Assembly (NCBI GenBank): GCA_023145485.1
Contig: JAGLDT010000196.1
Span: forward strand, 1-6,802
Source of the DNA: Cocleimonas sp.
GTDB lineage: Bacteria; Pseudomonadota; Gammaproteobacteria; Thiotrichales; Thiotrichaceae
Length of the DNA stretch: 6,802 nucleotides
Direction: 5' to 3'
The notes under the pieces were generated by a model. It ran no database searches, was not told the origin of the DNA, and was given only the letters and a program-made list of their open reading frames with translations. This document shows positions 1 to 6,407 of the stretch, piece by piece. The position numbers and the translations under genes were made by a program. Each line of letters begins with the position of its first letter. The stretch's first letter is position 1.

Positions 1-258
1 TGATTTCAAATCATATTGTAGACTTCTGTGTAAGGAGATGCCCTACTGGATCTGTTAACTCTCTGGTTACAAGGCTGAAAAACTTGATTATCGCGTTGTA
101 TTAAAAAAATTAATTTTATTATTATGATTTATGCGACTATTTTTAATTTAGGTGACTCTATCAGGCATTCATTTATGACGTATTAACACTAAAAATTGTT
201 GTGATTCTCGCTTGACGAGATTTTCATCTATCAAATTATCAATATAAGGAAATGAAAA
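1..258. other. AT-rich stretch without a supportable gene
   Basis: No convincing coding region is seen. One frame is open from the window edge to a stop at 102-104, but its 33 residues resemble nothing I know. A short inverted repeat (TCTCG, 5-base loop, CGAGA) lies at 206-220 and is followed by four T. It is too short to call a terminator. The right end holds the ribosome binding site AAGGA (246-250) for the small gene that starts at 259. Confidence 0.5.
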
Positions 259-516
259 ATGGATATGAATAGAATACAACCGCAGTTGAGCACTATAAAT
301 ACGGCTGAAAACGCACCTTCTCTGGAGAAAAACACGGGCTCTTTTTCCGATCATACTATATTAAGTGAAAACATTACGCCTAAGGTTGAGGGGCTTATGA
401 ATCAACTGGCTAATACTAATATATCCTCTCAAGATGATGGTATTGCTCAAAATATTTCAGCAAAAACAGGCAGAAACCCTCAAACAGGAGCAACTATTAA
501 AATTAAAGCCTCGTAA
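259..516 (+). CDS. Small chimeric ORF ending in an HU/IHF DNA-binding-arm fragment
   Basis: This 85-residue ORF has a good start: AAGGA at 246-250 sits 8 bases before the ATG. Residues 1-65 are polar, rich in Asn, Ser, Thr and Gln, with no signal peptide, membrane segment or family I recognise. Residues 66-85 read ISAKTGRNPQTGATIKIKAS. This closely matches the beta-arm of HU/IHF proteins, whose RNPQTG tip carries the proline that intercalates into DNA. The frame stops exactly where HU would continue (KVPAFKAGKALK in the family), and the next bases belong to a VapC remnant. HU proteins are about 90 residues with a helical dimerisation core at the N-terminus. That core is absent here, so normal HU function is unlikely. 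I read it as the fusion of an unknown leader to a broken HU gene. Whether it is expressed as a small protein is unknown. Confidence 0.5.
   Translation: MDMNRIQPQLSTINTAENAPSLEKNTGSFSDHTILSENITPKVEGLMNQLANTNISSQDDGIAQNISAKTGRNPQTGATIKIKAS
454..513 (+). pseudogene. HU/IHF gene fragment (DNA-binding arm only)
   Basis: These 20 codons are the only part of the preceding ORF with recognisable similarity. The signature is TGRNPQTG followed by the basic strand IKIKAS, as in HU-alpha and HU-beta. The N-terminal helices and first strands of HU, and the C-terminal helix, are missing on both sides. The fragment is in frame with the upstream ATG at 259, either by chance or because it was captured. A 20-residue match is short, but RNPQTG in this context is very specific. 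Confidence 0.55.
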
Positions 517-517
517 T

Positions 518-697
518 AAAGAATCCAGTGATATATTTGCTAAAACAAAAGCTTCTCTAAAGAAAAGAGGAGCCATCATTGCCGATATGGATTTAATGAT
601 TGCAAGTATTACACTCAATCATGGCTTTTCTTTAGTGAGTAATAATATTAAGCATTTTGAACGAATCGAAAACCTTGATTTGATACGTTGGTGTTGA
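518..697 (+). pseudogene. vapC: VapC-type PIN-domain toxin, C-terminal remnant
   Basis: The frame ending at 697 encodes about 60 residues matching the C-terminal half of type II toxin VapC, a PIN-domain ribonuclease. Visible landmarks are IFAKTKASLKKRG, the acidic motif ADMDLMIAS (family form G-x-N-D-L-x-I-A), then FSLVSNNIKHFERI (family form L-V-T-N-N-x-x-E-F-x-R-V) and a closing LDLIRW. Full VapC is about 130 residues. The first half is gone, including the first catalytic Asp and the Glu. No ribosome binding site or start codon belongs to the remnant: the upstream ATGs at 434 and 437 lie inside the other ORF, in a frame that encodes unrelated residues there. No vapB antitoxin is present. 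It is therefore a dead fragment directly abutting the HU fragment. Confidence 0.75.
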
Positions 698-743
698 ATA
701 TAGCCAATAGCGCAGCAAGTTCGCCTTTAGTGATTAAATCCAT
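648..743 (-). pseudogene. Possible truncated 5' end of a gene downstream of the permease
   Basis: On the minus strand an ATG at 743 opens a 31-codon frame starting MDLITKGELAALLAI, which then runs antisense into the vapC remnant and stops at 648-650. The ATG lies 31 bases after the permease stop codon, in the same direction, as expected for the next gene of an operon. A purine-rich AGGAAGG (complement of 758-764) lies 14 bases before it, and AAAAGGT is directly adjacent. The first 15 residues resemble starts of the baeRF-type (bacterial release-factor-like) hypothetical proteins, such as M-D/E-L-x-T-K/R-x-E-L-x-x-L. That match is from memory and short. I infer that a gene once followed the permease and was cut at about position 698. 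Confidence 0.3.
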
Positions 744-774
744 ACCTTTTTATATTGCCTTCCTAATTGAAGTG

Positions 775-1911
775 CTAACTAGAACAGCTTCCACCGCCAC
801 AACTGCCACCGCTACATCCCCCAGAATTGAAAATTTTTGCATTTTTATTGAAGATATAATTAAGCGATAAATACAGCAGGATAACGGAGGAAATTTGGGC
901 AATAAATCCAACATCCTCTTTATGAAAATCTAAGATATTGATAGAAGATAGGCTTGTTGAGAAAAAACTATCAAAGAGAAAGCCAAATAATAAACTGCCA
1001 ATTAATACTGATGATAAATAGATAATTAGTGAGGTTTTTCCCAGTGTTTTTAGTACTACGCTCATGGTAATGGTGTTAGTCGCTGGCCCTGCGGTTAAAA
1101 AGATAAACGCCGCCCCTGGTGAAAAGCCTGCTGCAAGCAAGGATAATCCCAAGGGAATAGAGGCGGTGGCACAGACGTATAAGGGCATGGAAATGGCGAG
1201 CACTAAGGCGTAATTTAGGAATACGCTGGATGAGATATAATCAGACAGATTTTCTGGCATAAAAGTAACAATTAATGCGCCGATAATAATACCAATCATC
1301 AATGATTTAGCGATGTCTTTGTAAATATCATCAAATGCATAGGATAAAATCTGCTGAACTTTGCCTTGTTGATCTTCTGCTTTCACTACTTTGATATTTA
1401 ATGGTTTGCCAACAGGATAGGCGACTAAAGGAGGCTTGTTTTTTGGATCAATACGACTGTATTTGGGTTTTTCTGTTGGGCTAATATCGTCCTCTTTAAC
1501 AAAAAGAAGGGTTAATAGACCTGCAATCAGTGCAATCACAACGGAGGAGATCACACGATAAAGTGTAAAGACCCATCCAAAGACACCATAGGTTGCCATA
1601 ATTGAATCAGCGCCTGTAATGGGGGTGGCAATTAAAAAGGTTTGAGTGGCGCTTTTGGATGCACCACTTTTTCGTAATGCGCTAATAAAGGGAATAACAC
1701 TGCAAGAACAAAGTGGTAGAGGAATACCAAGTACTGCTGCTTTAATATTGGCGGTAAAATTATGCTGTCCTAGATGCTTTTTTACAAAAGCATCGGGGAG
1801 TAATAACTTAAAAACACCTGCAATCACAACGCCAATCAGAATAAAAACAGCGATTGAGTTAAGCAATGCCCAAAAATTGTAGAGAAATTCTAAAAATAAT
1901 TCCTTAAACAT
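775..1911 (-). CDS. SO_0444/YraQ-type Cu/Zn efflux permease
   Basis: The 378-residue product is a polytopic inner-membrane protein of the DUF318 permease superfamily (YraQ, ArsP and SO_0444 types), whose SO_0444 branch is annotated as copper/zinc efflux. Hydrophobic segments lie near residues 13-37, 54-78, 114-138, 203-217, 226-257, 264-288, 293-314 and 333-353. A hydrophilic loop spans about 139-200. Family hallmarks are GIPLPLCSCSVIP (62-74), with the Cys-Ser-Cys pair at 68-70, TPITGADS (96-103), and the mirrored second-half motif PLYVCATASIPLG (243-255) with Cys247. The tail is a Gly/Ser/Cys string with Cys366, Cys371 and Cys376, likely a soft-metal binding site. The length fits the family and the gene looks complete. 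The ribosome binding site is weak (only GGTG in reach). It follows feoB after 175 bp on the same strand, so it may belong to a metal-transport operon. The exact metal cannot be read from the sequence. Confidence 0.85.
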   Translation of the reverse strand: MFKELFLEFLYNFWALLNSIAVFILIGVVIAGVFKLLLPDAFVKKHLGQHNFTANIKAAVLGIPLPLCSCSVIPFISALRKSGASKSATQTFLIATPITGADSIMATYGVFGWVFTLYRVISSVVIALIAGLLTLLFVKEDDISPTEKPKYSRIDPKNKPPLVAYPVGKPLNIKVVKAEDQQGKVQQILSYAFDDIYKDIAKSLMIGIIIGALIVTFMPENLSDYISSSVFLNYALVLAISMPLYVCATASIPLGLSLLAAGFSPGAAFIFLTAGPATNTITMSVVLKTLGKTSLIIYLSSVLIGSLLFGFLFDSFFSTSLSSINILDFHKEDVGFIAQISSVILLYLSLNYIFNKNAKIFNSGGCSGGSCGGGSCSS

Positions 1912-1928
1912 ATCGTTTTTTCACCATG

Positions 1929-2036
1929 ATATGGAAATGGAATTTCCATATGCTTCGCCCAAATAGGAGTTTGAGAACAAGGGGAAGTGGAATTTCCAGA
2001 TTGTGTTTCCAAATAGGAATTTGGAAACAAGGGAAG
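1929..2036 (-). repeat. Array of four hairpins sharing a TCC/TCCT loop (tandem 50-bp unit)
   Basis: Between feoB and the permease lie two imperfect tandem copies of a unit of about 50 bp (1938-1987 and 1988-2036), each opening with TGGAATTTCCA on the plus strand. Read on the minus strand, four consecutive hairpins are seen. 2005-2028 has a perfect 10-bp stem with loop TCCT. 1983-1997 has a 6-bp stem with one mismatch and loop TCC. 1958-1975 has a 6-bp core stem, including one G-T pair, and loop TCCT. 1929-1951 has a perfect 10-bp stem with loop TCC. The stems differ in sequence while the loop stays the same. No T-run follows, so these are not standard terminators. The style recalls dispersed repeats of the form GGAAGCTCCAGCTTCC or CCCAAGCTCCTGCTTGGG known from several proteobacteria, here degenerate and AT-rich. 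A role in transcript stability or polarity between feoB and the permease is possible. Confidence 0.7.
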
Positions 2037-2086
2037 CCTTAAATTGGTAGCCAAATTTCTAATATTATTAATGTGAAAAATTATGC

Positions 2087-4189
2087 CTAAAATATAACAC
2101 TAGCAATATTAAATGCAATAAACGCTAATATCCATGCGGTTCCTGTTGTAAACACAAACAGGTAGCCCCAATGCTTCCAACCACCTGCTTCACGTCTAAA
2201 CACCATTGAGGCGGCTAGACAGGGGAAGTAGATCATCACAAAAATGGTAAATGCAATGGCGGCGGGTAGACTTATATTCGCTTTTAACTTATCCACTAGA
2301 CTCGCACTTTGTTCATCATGCTCATCGCCTAAGCCATACAAAACGCCCATTGTAGCAACAACAATTTCCTTTGCTGCTAAGCCTGTTTCAAGGGCAACTG
2401 CCATGCGCCAGTCAAATCCAAGAGGTGCAAAGAAAGGTTCGGATGCATGACCAATCATACCAAGATAGCTGTTCTCAAGATTATACAGGGCAAGTTCATT
2501 ATTTAGCTTGCTGACTTTATTTTCATCTGCCACAACCTGTTCAATATTACTTGCATATTGTGCTTCCATGTCAGGATGTTTGGGGTAGTTGCTGGCAAAC
2601 CAGATTAATATGGAGGCGAGTAAAATATAAGTCCCTGCTTTTTTCAGATACATCCACGCTTTTTCTGAAACGGTGTGGTAAAGCAGTTTTAAGGTGGGTA
2701 AGCGATATTTTGGCATCTCCATTACAAACGGTTCGTCTTCACCTTTAAAGACGGTCATTTTAAGAATTTTAGCGGCAAAGACTCCTAATAATGCACCCAA
2801 AATATAGATCGCAAAGAGCATATTACCCGCATGTTCCTCGGCAACAAAGGCACCGATAATTAACACATAAACAGGTAGTTTTGCGCCACAACTCATAAAC
2901 CCAATAATATACAGTGTTAATAATCTATCACGGTCATTTTTTAATACTCTGGCAGCCATATAAGCAGGTACGGAGCAACCAAAGCCACTGACTAAAGGCA
3001 CGAATGATTTTCCATGTAATCCAAATTTATGGAAAAAACCGTCCAGCAAAAAGGCGGCTCTTGACATATAGCCTGTGGATTCTAGTAGAGCGATGCCTGT
3101 AAAGAGGATAATAATATTGGGTAGGAATAATACCACAGCGCCAACACCTGCAATCGCACCATCAGCGATAACAGAGGCGAGTTCGGTATCACCTAAAAAG
3201 GATTTAGTGCCATCAATCAACATTCCAAAGAAAGCATCAATCCAGTCCATTGGAATGCTCCCCCATTCAAAGGTAATCTGGAATAATCCCCACATAAGAA
3301 ATAGAAAAATGGGTAAACCAATGAATTGATTGGTTAAGACGGCATCTATTTTGTCAGTTAATCCCACTGCTTTGGTGGTATCAAACTTAACTGACTCTGT
3401 AACAGCACCTTTGGCTAATGCATTTTTCTCATCATGGAAAATTTCATCCAAATCTTTAGTTTTGTAATGCAAATAAAGATGCTGATAGGATTTATTCAGC
3501 AAGGGCTGAAGCTCTGTCCAGATTGGCTGGTCATGGAAGTGATGATAGGTCTCACCGTCTTCCCGCAATAATTTTATGGCAATAGATTTTAAGTGGGTAT
3601 TGGTTTGATAGTGCTTGTCTTCTAAAAAATGGGTGATTTTACTGATTTCTTCTTCATAGACATCACTGTACTGAAGATGAAACGGTTGTGATGATTGCTT
3701 ATTAGTGTTGATAATCGCTTCTATTAACTCATCAATACCTGTTTTTTCTAATGCCGAAGTTTGAACGCATTTAACCCCTAATAATTTACTGAGTTGTCGC
3801 TCATTAATATGTACCCCTTCTTTGACTGCCTCATCTTGCATATTGAGGGCAACCACAATTTTCTGATCTAATGCCAGCAATTCCATTGTGAGGTATAGAT
3901 TACGCTCAATATTCGTTGAATCGATGACATTGAGGATTAGATCATAATCACTTGCACCTAAAAAATCCTTGGTGACACGCTCTTCACTGGTGTAGTCCGT
4001 TAGAGAATAAGAACCTGGTAAATCAGTAACTTCAAAATTGTAATTATCACGGCTAAAGGTAATGGTTTTTTTCTCAACCGTAACACCGCTAAAGTTCCCC
4101 ACCTTTAACTTGACATCACCCATCGCATTAATTAAAAAACTTTTGCCAACATTAGGCTGACCAACTAGCGCGATCTTAATGGTTTTCAT
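2087..4189 (-). CDS. feoB: Ferrous iron transporter FeoB
   Basis: This is the inner-membrane Fe(II) uptake protein, 700 residues, somewhat shorter than the E. coli protein (about 770). The cytoplasmic G domain is intact: G1 GQPNVGKS (10-17), switch threonine T37 within GNFSGVTVEKK, G3 DLPGSYSL (56-63), G4 NMQD (116-119) and G5 SALEKTG (145-151). A helical regulatory region follows to about residue 270. The membrane part carries the two gate-type repeats, GFGCSVPAYMAAR (402-414) and MSCGAKLPVYVL (432-443), plus AAKEIVVATMGVLYG (605-619). The usual GCNVP of the first gate reads GCSVP here, a conservative change. The start is firm: GGAG lies 8 bases before the ATG, which overlaps the feoA stop as ATGA, so translation is probably coupled. 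No feoC follows. Expression is expected from the Fur-box promoter upstream of feoA. Confidence 0.97.
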   Translation of the reverse strand: MKTIKIALVGQPNVGKSFLINAMGDVKLKVGNFSGVTVEKKTITFSRDNYNFEVTDLPGSYSLTDYTSEERVTKDFLGASDYDLILNVIDSTNIERNLYLTMELLALDQKIVVALNMQDEAVKEGVHINERQLSKLLGVKCVQTSALEKTGIDELIEAIINTNKQSSQPFHLQYSDVYEEEISKITHFLEDKHYQTNTHLKSIAIKLLREDGETYHHFHDQPIWTELQPLLNKSYQHLYLHYKTKDLDEIFHDEKNALAKGAVTESVKFDTTKAVGLTDKIDAVLTNQFIGLPIFLFLMWGLFQITFEWGSIPMDWIDAFFGMLIDGTKSFLGDTELASVIADGAIAGVGAVVLFLPNIIILFTGIALLESTGYMSRAAFLLDGFFHKFGLHGKSFVPLVSGFGCSVPAYMAARVLKNDRDRLLTLYIIGFMSCGAKLPVYVLIIGAFVAEEHAGNMLFAIYILGALLGVFAAKILKMTVFKGEDEPFVMEMPKYRLPTLKLLYHTVSEKAWMYLKKAGTYILLASILIWFASNYPKHPDMEAQYASNIEQVVADENKVSKLNNELALYNLENSYLGMIGHASEPFFAPLGFDWRMAVALETGLAAKEIVVATMGVLYGLGDEHDEQSASLVDKLKANISLPAAIAFTIFVMIYFPCLAASMVFRREAGGWKHWGYLFVFTTGTAWILAFIAFNIASVIF

Positions 4190-4407
4190 GCGCTGATCTC
4201 CACTGTTTCAGCTTCAGAAAGTCGCAATGCCATACGAGTTTTATTAATCCGTATTTCCATTGTTTTTCCGCCCAATGTATGACGTTCCACAGTAATAATT
4301 GAACCCTTTATAAGACCAAATGAATTAAAGCGATTTTTCAGCTCTTTTTCAGAATGGATAGCAATAATGGTGGCAGACTGTCCTTTTTTTAGCATATTGA
4401 GTGTCAT
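4186..4407 (-). CDS. feoA: Ferrous iron transport accessory protein FeoA
   Basis: This 73-residue cytoplasmic protein has an SH3-like fold and is needed for FeoB activity, probably by contacting its G domain. The order of segments fits the family: an N-terminal L-x-x-L-KKGQSATI strand, the L-K-N-R-F-x-S-F-G-L-I-K-G-S helix-turn (23-36; family form R-L-x-x-L-G-x-x-x-G), the central V-x-R-H-T-L-G-G strand (40-47), and the closing strand with L-R-L-S-E-A (61-66). The start at 4407 is preceded by AGGGA (complement of 4414-4418) at a spacing of 6; Met5 is a weaker alternative. Its stop TGA overlaps the feoB ATG by 4 bp. It is the first gene of the transcript. Confidence 0.93.
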   Translation of the reverse strand: MTLNMLKKGQSATIIAIHSEKELKNRFNSFGLIKGSIITVERHTLGGKTMEIRINKTRMALRLSEAETVEISA

Positions 4408-4470
4408 AAGAAATCCCTATTTCCTTAAAAGATTCGGTTGGAGGCGAGTATAAAGGAAAAAAATTTAAGT

Positions 4471-4489
4471 AGGAATGATTATTATTATG
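4471..4489 (-). promoter_or_regulatory. Fur box upstream of feoA
   Basis: Read on the minus strand the site is CATAATAATAATCATTCCT, which matches the classical Fur consensus GATAATGATAATCATTATC at 14 of 19 positions. It lies 63 bp before the feoA start and just downstream of the extended -10 element. Iron-loaded Fur bound here would block initiation, as for feo operons in other gammaproteobacteria. The site is predicted by eye only. Confidence 0.75.
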
Positions 4490-4497
4490 GTTTCGTT

Positions 4498-4506
4498 ATT
4501 ATAACA
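4498..4506 (-). promoter_or_regulatory. Extended -10 promoter of the feo operon
   Basis: The minus strand reads TGTTATAAT, a perfect extended -10 element (TG, one base, TATAAT). No good -35 hexamer lies at 16-18 bp, which an extended -10 can tolerate. The predicted start, near 4491, falls directly before the Fur box and gives a leader of about 84 bases ahead of feoA. A second -10-like sequence, TATACT (complement of 4447-4452), lies past the Fur box but lacks a -35. Confidence 0.55.
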
Positions 4507-4554
4507 ATGACCTTACTCAATTTCTCATCATAAATTGAATGCTAAATAACGGAA

Positions 4555-6132
4555 TCAAAATGAATAGCCAAAAAAAAGTCGCTGTAATCCTCTTACTATT
4601 TCTCCCCAAGAATAGATTTCTAAAGCACCCGTATAAAGTGAAAGAAAAAGAATAAGAGTGCCACCATATAATGCTGTTAGATACCCCGCCATCAGGTTTT
4701 TCTTCCATAACTTATCCCCTGTTGATGGTATTGCAATGGAGCTACTACGGTTTGTCCAGCGTTGTCGTGGTAAGCGAAATAAAATGTAAATTTTAATAAG
4801 TGCATTGCTGATTTGGAGTAAATAGATTAGAAAGGGGAAGGACAAATTAATCCGTCCTGCATAATGAAAAATAAACAGTGATATGCCTATTCGAGTTAAG
4901 CCGATCCATGCAAGATAAACGGTTAAAAACGACCAGCCTATTTTAGCGGTTAATAAAATAGCTGCGATTGGACTGACTAATGAAGTCCAAATAACGAGTC
5001 GTTGATCTATGAGACACCACCAAATATAAGGCGGGACTTTTTTAGGCCCCAAAGCAATCGCACGACCGTTATTGCGGAGCATATTGCCACTCCAACGCAA
5101 TAAATTTTGCAACGTACGCTGAAAGCCATTACCTGAAATATGCTCAACGGTGTAGACCATCGTATCTCTAACATACAGCATCTCAGCTTTATTTTTTAAC
5201 AGTAAATACCATGTGCTTTTATCATCACCTGAGAGAAAACGAAAACGCCCCCATAGCCAATGATCCAAATAATCATTTTCGAGCCGATCAATAAAATCAG
5301 GCGCAGTAATAACCTGTGAGCGAAACATTGATAGTCGCCCTGTTAGGGTTAATACCCGTTTAGATAAAGCGTGGGATTGCATCATTAAATGGCGTTGTGC
5401 AAAACGCAGTTCCGTCATTTCTTTCATCCATTTAGGGCCATAAAAAATAGCCTTTTCATCGGTTGTCAACGCGTGTAGATCAGGGTTGAGATGAAAGAAA
5501 GGAACGCATTTTTCTAGCGTCCCTTCTGTCATTAAGGCATCACCATCCATTAAAATAATAGGAGCATCTTTAATCACACCATGCCGAGACAAAGAGCGCA
5601 AACACTGCCCTAAAGCGATGCGTTTATCCGCTAAGGTTTGACGGATAGCTACCACCTGAAAGGCTGTATTCCCCACATGCTTACGCACATACTGACGTAC
5701 AATCATCTCGTCTTGAGGGTCTGCGCTAAGATACAGTGTGGCAGGAACATCTAAGCTACGACACTCACGCAAAATACAGGCAAGCAGTGCCTCAGTGGTT
5801 TCCTTTTGTTCTTTATAGCTCGCAATAACAAAATAAATATGCGCGGGCTTCCAGTCACTGTCATAAAGTGCATTGGCTTGTTTGCGTAGCTTTGGAAACG
5901 TAATGAACTCATAAATAAGCGCACGAATAAGATTTAAAAACCACCAGCTATAACGCCATAATCCAATAATAGCAACGAGTACAATCATGCGCTGCTGAAA
6001 TAAATATTTAGACTCATCTGACATAAAATGAATCAACAAATAGAGACAACAGAAATACATTAGCAAATTAAATAAATCCATTGCACGCCATGTAAAGTGA
6101 CGTTTTGATGGTAAATTATTAAGATCTATCAT
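4555..6132 (-). CDS. alg8: Alg8-like membrane glycosyltransferase (GT2)
   Basis: The product resembles Alg8, the inner-membrane catalytic subunit that polymerises mannuronate from GDP-mannuronate in alginate producers (494 residues in Pseudomonas). Residues are numbered from an upstream TTG at 6147, which gives 530. I prefer the ATG at 6132 (525 residues), because GGAG (complement of 6142-6145) lies 9 bases before it and overlaps that TTG. Two membrane segments lie at about 26-45 and 52-75. The GT-A domain follows: VIASYKEQ (107-114), the nucleotide-sugar motif DGD (201-203), FAQRHLMMQSHALSKRVLTL (249-268), TGRLSMFR (269-276), GDDK (307-310) and LLRWSGNMLR (349-358), the counterpart of the Alg8 RWYGNNLR. 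Membrane segments at about 385-402, 405-428, 435-456 and 486-505 follow, with KIYILFRLPRQRW (452-464) as in Alg8. No alg44, algK or other alginate gene is in reach; the neighbours are feoA and the divergent folB. The polymer made is unknown. Confidence 0.8.
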   Translation of the reverse strand: MIDLNNLPSKRHFTWRAMDLFNLLMYFCCLYLLIHFMSDESKYLFQQRMIVLVAIIGLWRYSWWFLNLIRALIYEFITFPKLRKQANALYDSDWKPAHIYFVIASYKEQKETTEALLACILRECRSLDVPATLYLSADPQDEMIVRQYVRKHVGNTAFQVVAIRQTLADKRIALGQCLRSLSRHGVIKDAPIILMDGDALMTEGTLEKCVPFFHLNPDLHALTTDEKAIFYGPKWMKEMTELRFAQRHLMMQSHALSKRVLTLTGRLSMFRSQVITAPDFIDRLENDYLDHWLWGRFRFLSGDDKSTWYLLLKNKAEMLYVRDTMVYTVEHISGNGFQRTLQNLLRWSGNMLRNNGRAIALGPKKVPPYIWWCLIDQRLVIWTSLVSPIAAILLTAKIGWSFLTVYLAWIGLTRIGISLFIFHYAGRINLSFPFLIYLLQISNALIKIYILFRLPRQRWTNRSSSIAIPSTGDKLWKKNLMAGYLTALYGGTLILFLSLYTGALEIYSWGEIVRGLQRLFFGYSF

Positions 6133-6407
6133 AGGGAAAGGCTCCAATATTAGGCGACTCTAAGGAAATAAACATCCAAATAGAAGCTCAAGATTTACCT
6201 TGCACATTGAATAAAATAAAGCCTTTTCTCCAGATAGGATAACTCTAAAAGGAACGGTGTTATTTGTAATCATTGAAGCTGATTAAGGTGTAAGGAGAGG
6301 CGATTTAAGGAGGTTAGTCGCTTCCTTAAACCTCTGTTGGTTTTTATTGCTTTCCGTGTTGTCCTGCTTTAAATTAACGCTCTTTTTGGATTAACTCAGG
6401 TATGAGG
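6133..6407. other. Divergent intergenic region between alg8-like gene and folB
   Basis: This stretch must hold the start signals of both divergent genes, but I see no -35/-10 pair good enough to name. The clearest structure is the dyad at 6304-6334, listed separately. The leader of the alg8-like gene begins with its GGAG ribosome binding site at 6142-6145. No ORF with a credible start is present. Confidence 0.5.
6304..6334 (+). promoter_or_regulatory. Two mutually exclusive hairpins upstream of folB
   Basis: TTTAAGGAGG (6304-6313) can pair with 6321-6330: eight perfect pairs, one G-T, then G-C, with a 7-base loop. GAGGTT (6310-6315) can instead pair with AACCTC (6329-6334). The two pairings share bases, so only one can form at a time. 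The hairpin holds a perfect Shine-Dalgarno-like AAGGAGG with no start codon behind it. A T-run follows at 6341-6345, 10 bases after the stem, too far for a typical terminator. A leader-RNA role is speculative. Confidence 0.25.

Noticed and set aside
3..104. Open frame from the window edge, possible 3' end of a gene
   Set aside because: Only 33 residues, no recognised motif, and the sequence after its stop shows no terminator; it could be chance.
124..186. 20-codon ORF MIYATIFNLGDSIRHSFMTY
   Set aside because: No ribosome binding site and no known family.
212..242. TTGACG as -35 of a promoter for the gene at 259
   Set aside because: No -10 at 16-18 bp, and the start would fall inside the ribosome binding site.
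169..354. Minus-strand ORF of 61 codons
   Set aside because: Lies antisense over the start and ribosome binding site of the gene at 259, has no family resemblance and no good start signal.
1938..2036. Possible CRISPR-like tandem repeats
   Set aside because: Only two imperfect 50-bp units directly abutting with no spacers; the palindromes fit a hairpin repeat, not a CRISPR array.
4517..4538. 7-bp stem with 8-base loop after the Alg8-like gene as a terminator
   Set aside because: AT-rich, weak and without a T-run on the minus strand.
4517..4708. Minus-strand ORF of 63 codons overlapping the end of the Alg8-like gene
   Set aside because: A shadow frame of the real gene, whose motifs lie in the other frame.
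6307..6313. Perfect AAGGAGG as the ribosome binding site of a small gene
   Set aside because: No ATG, GTG or TTG occurs within the next 15 bases.
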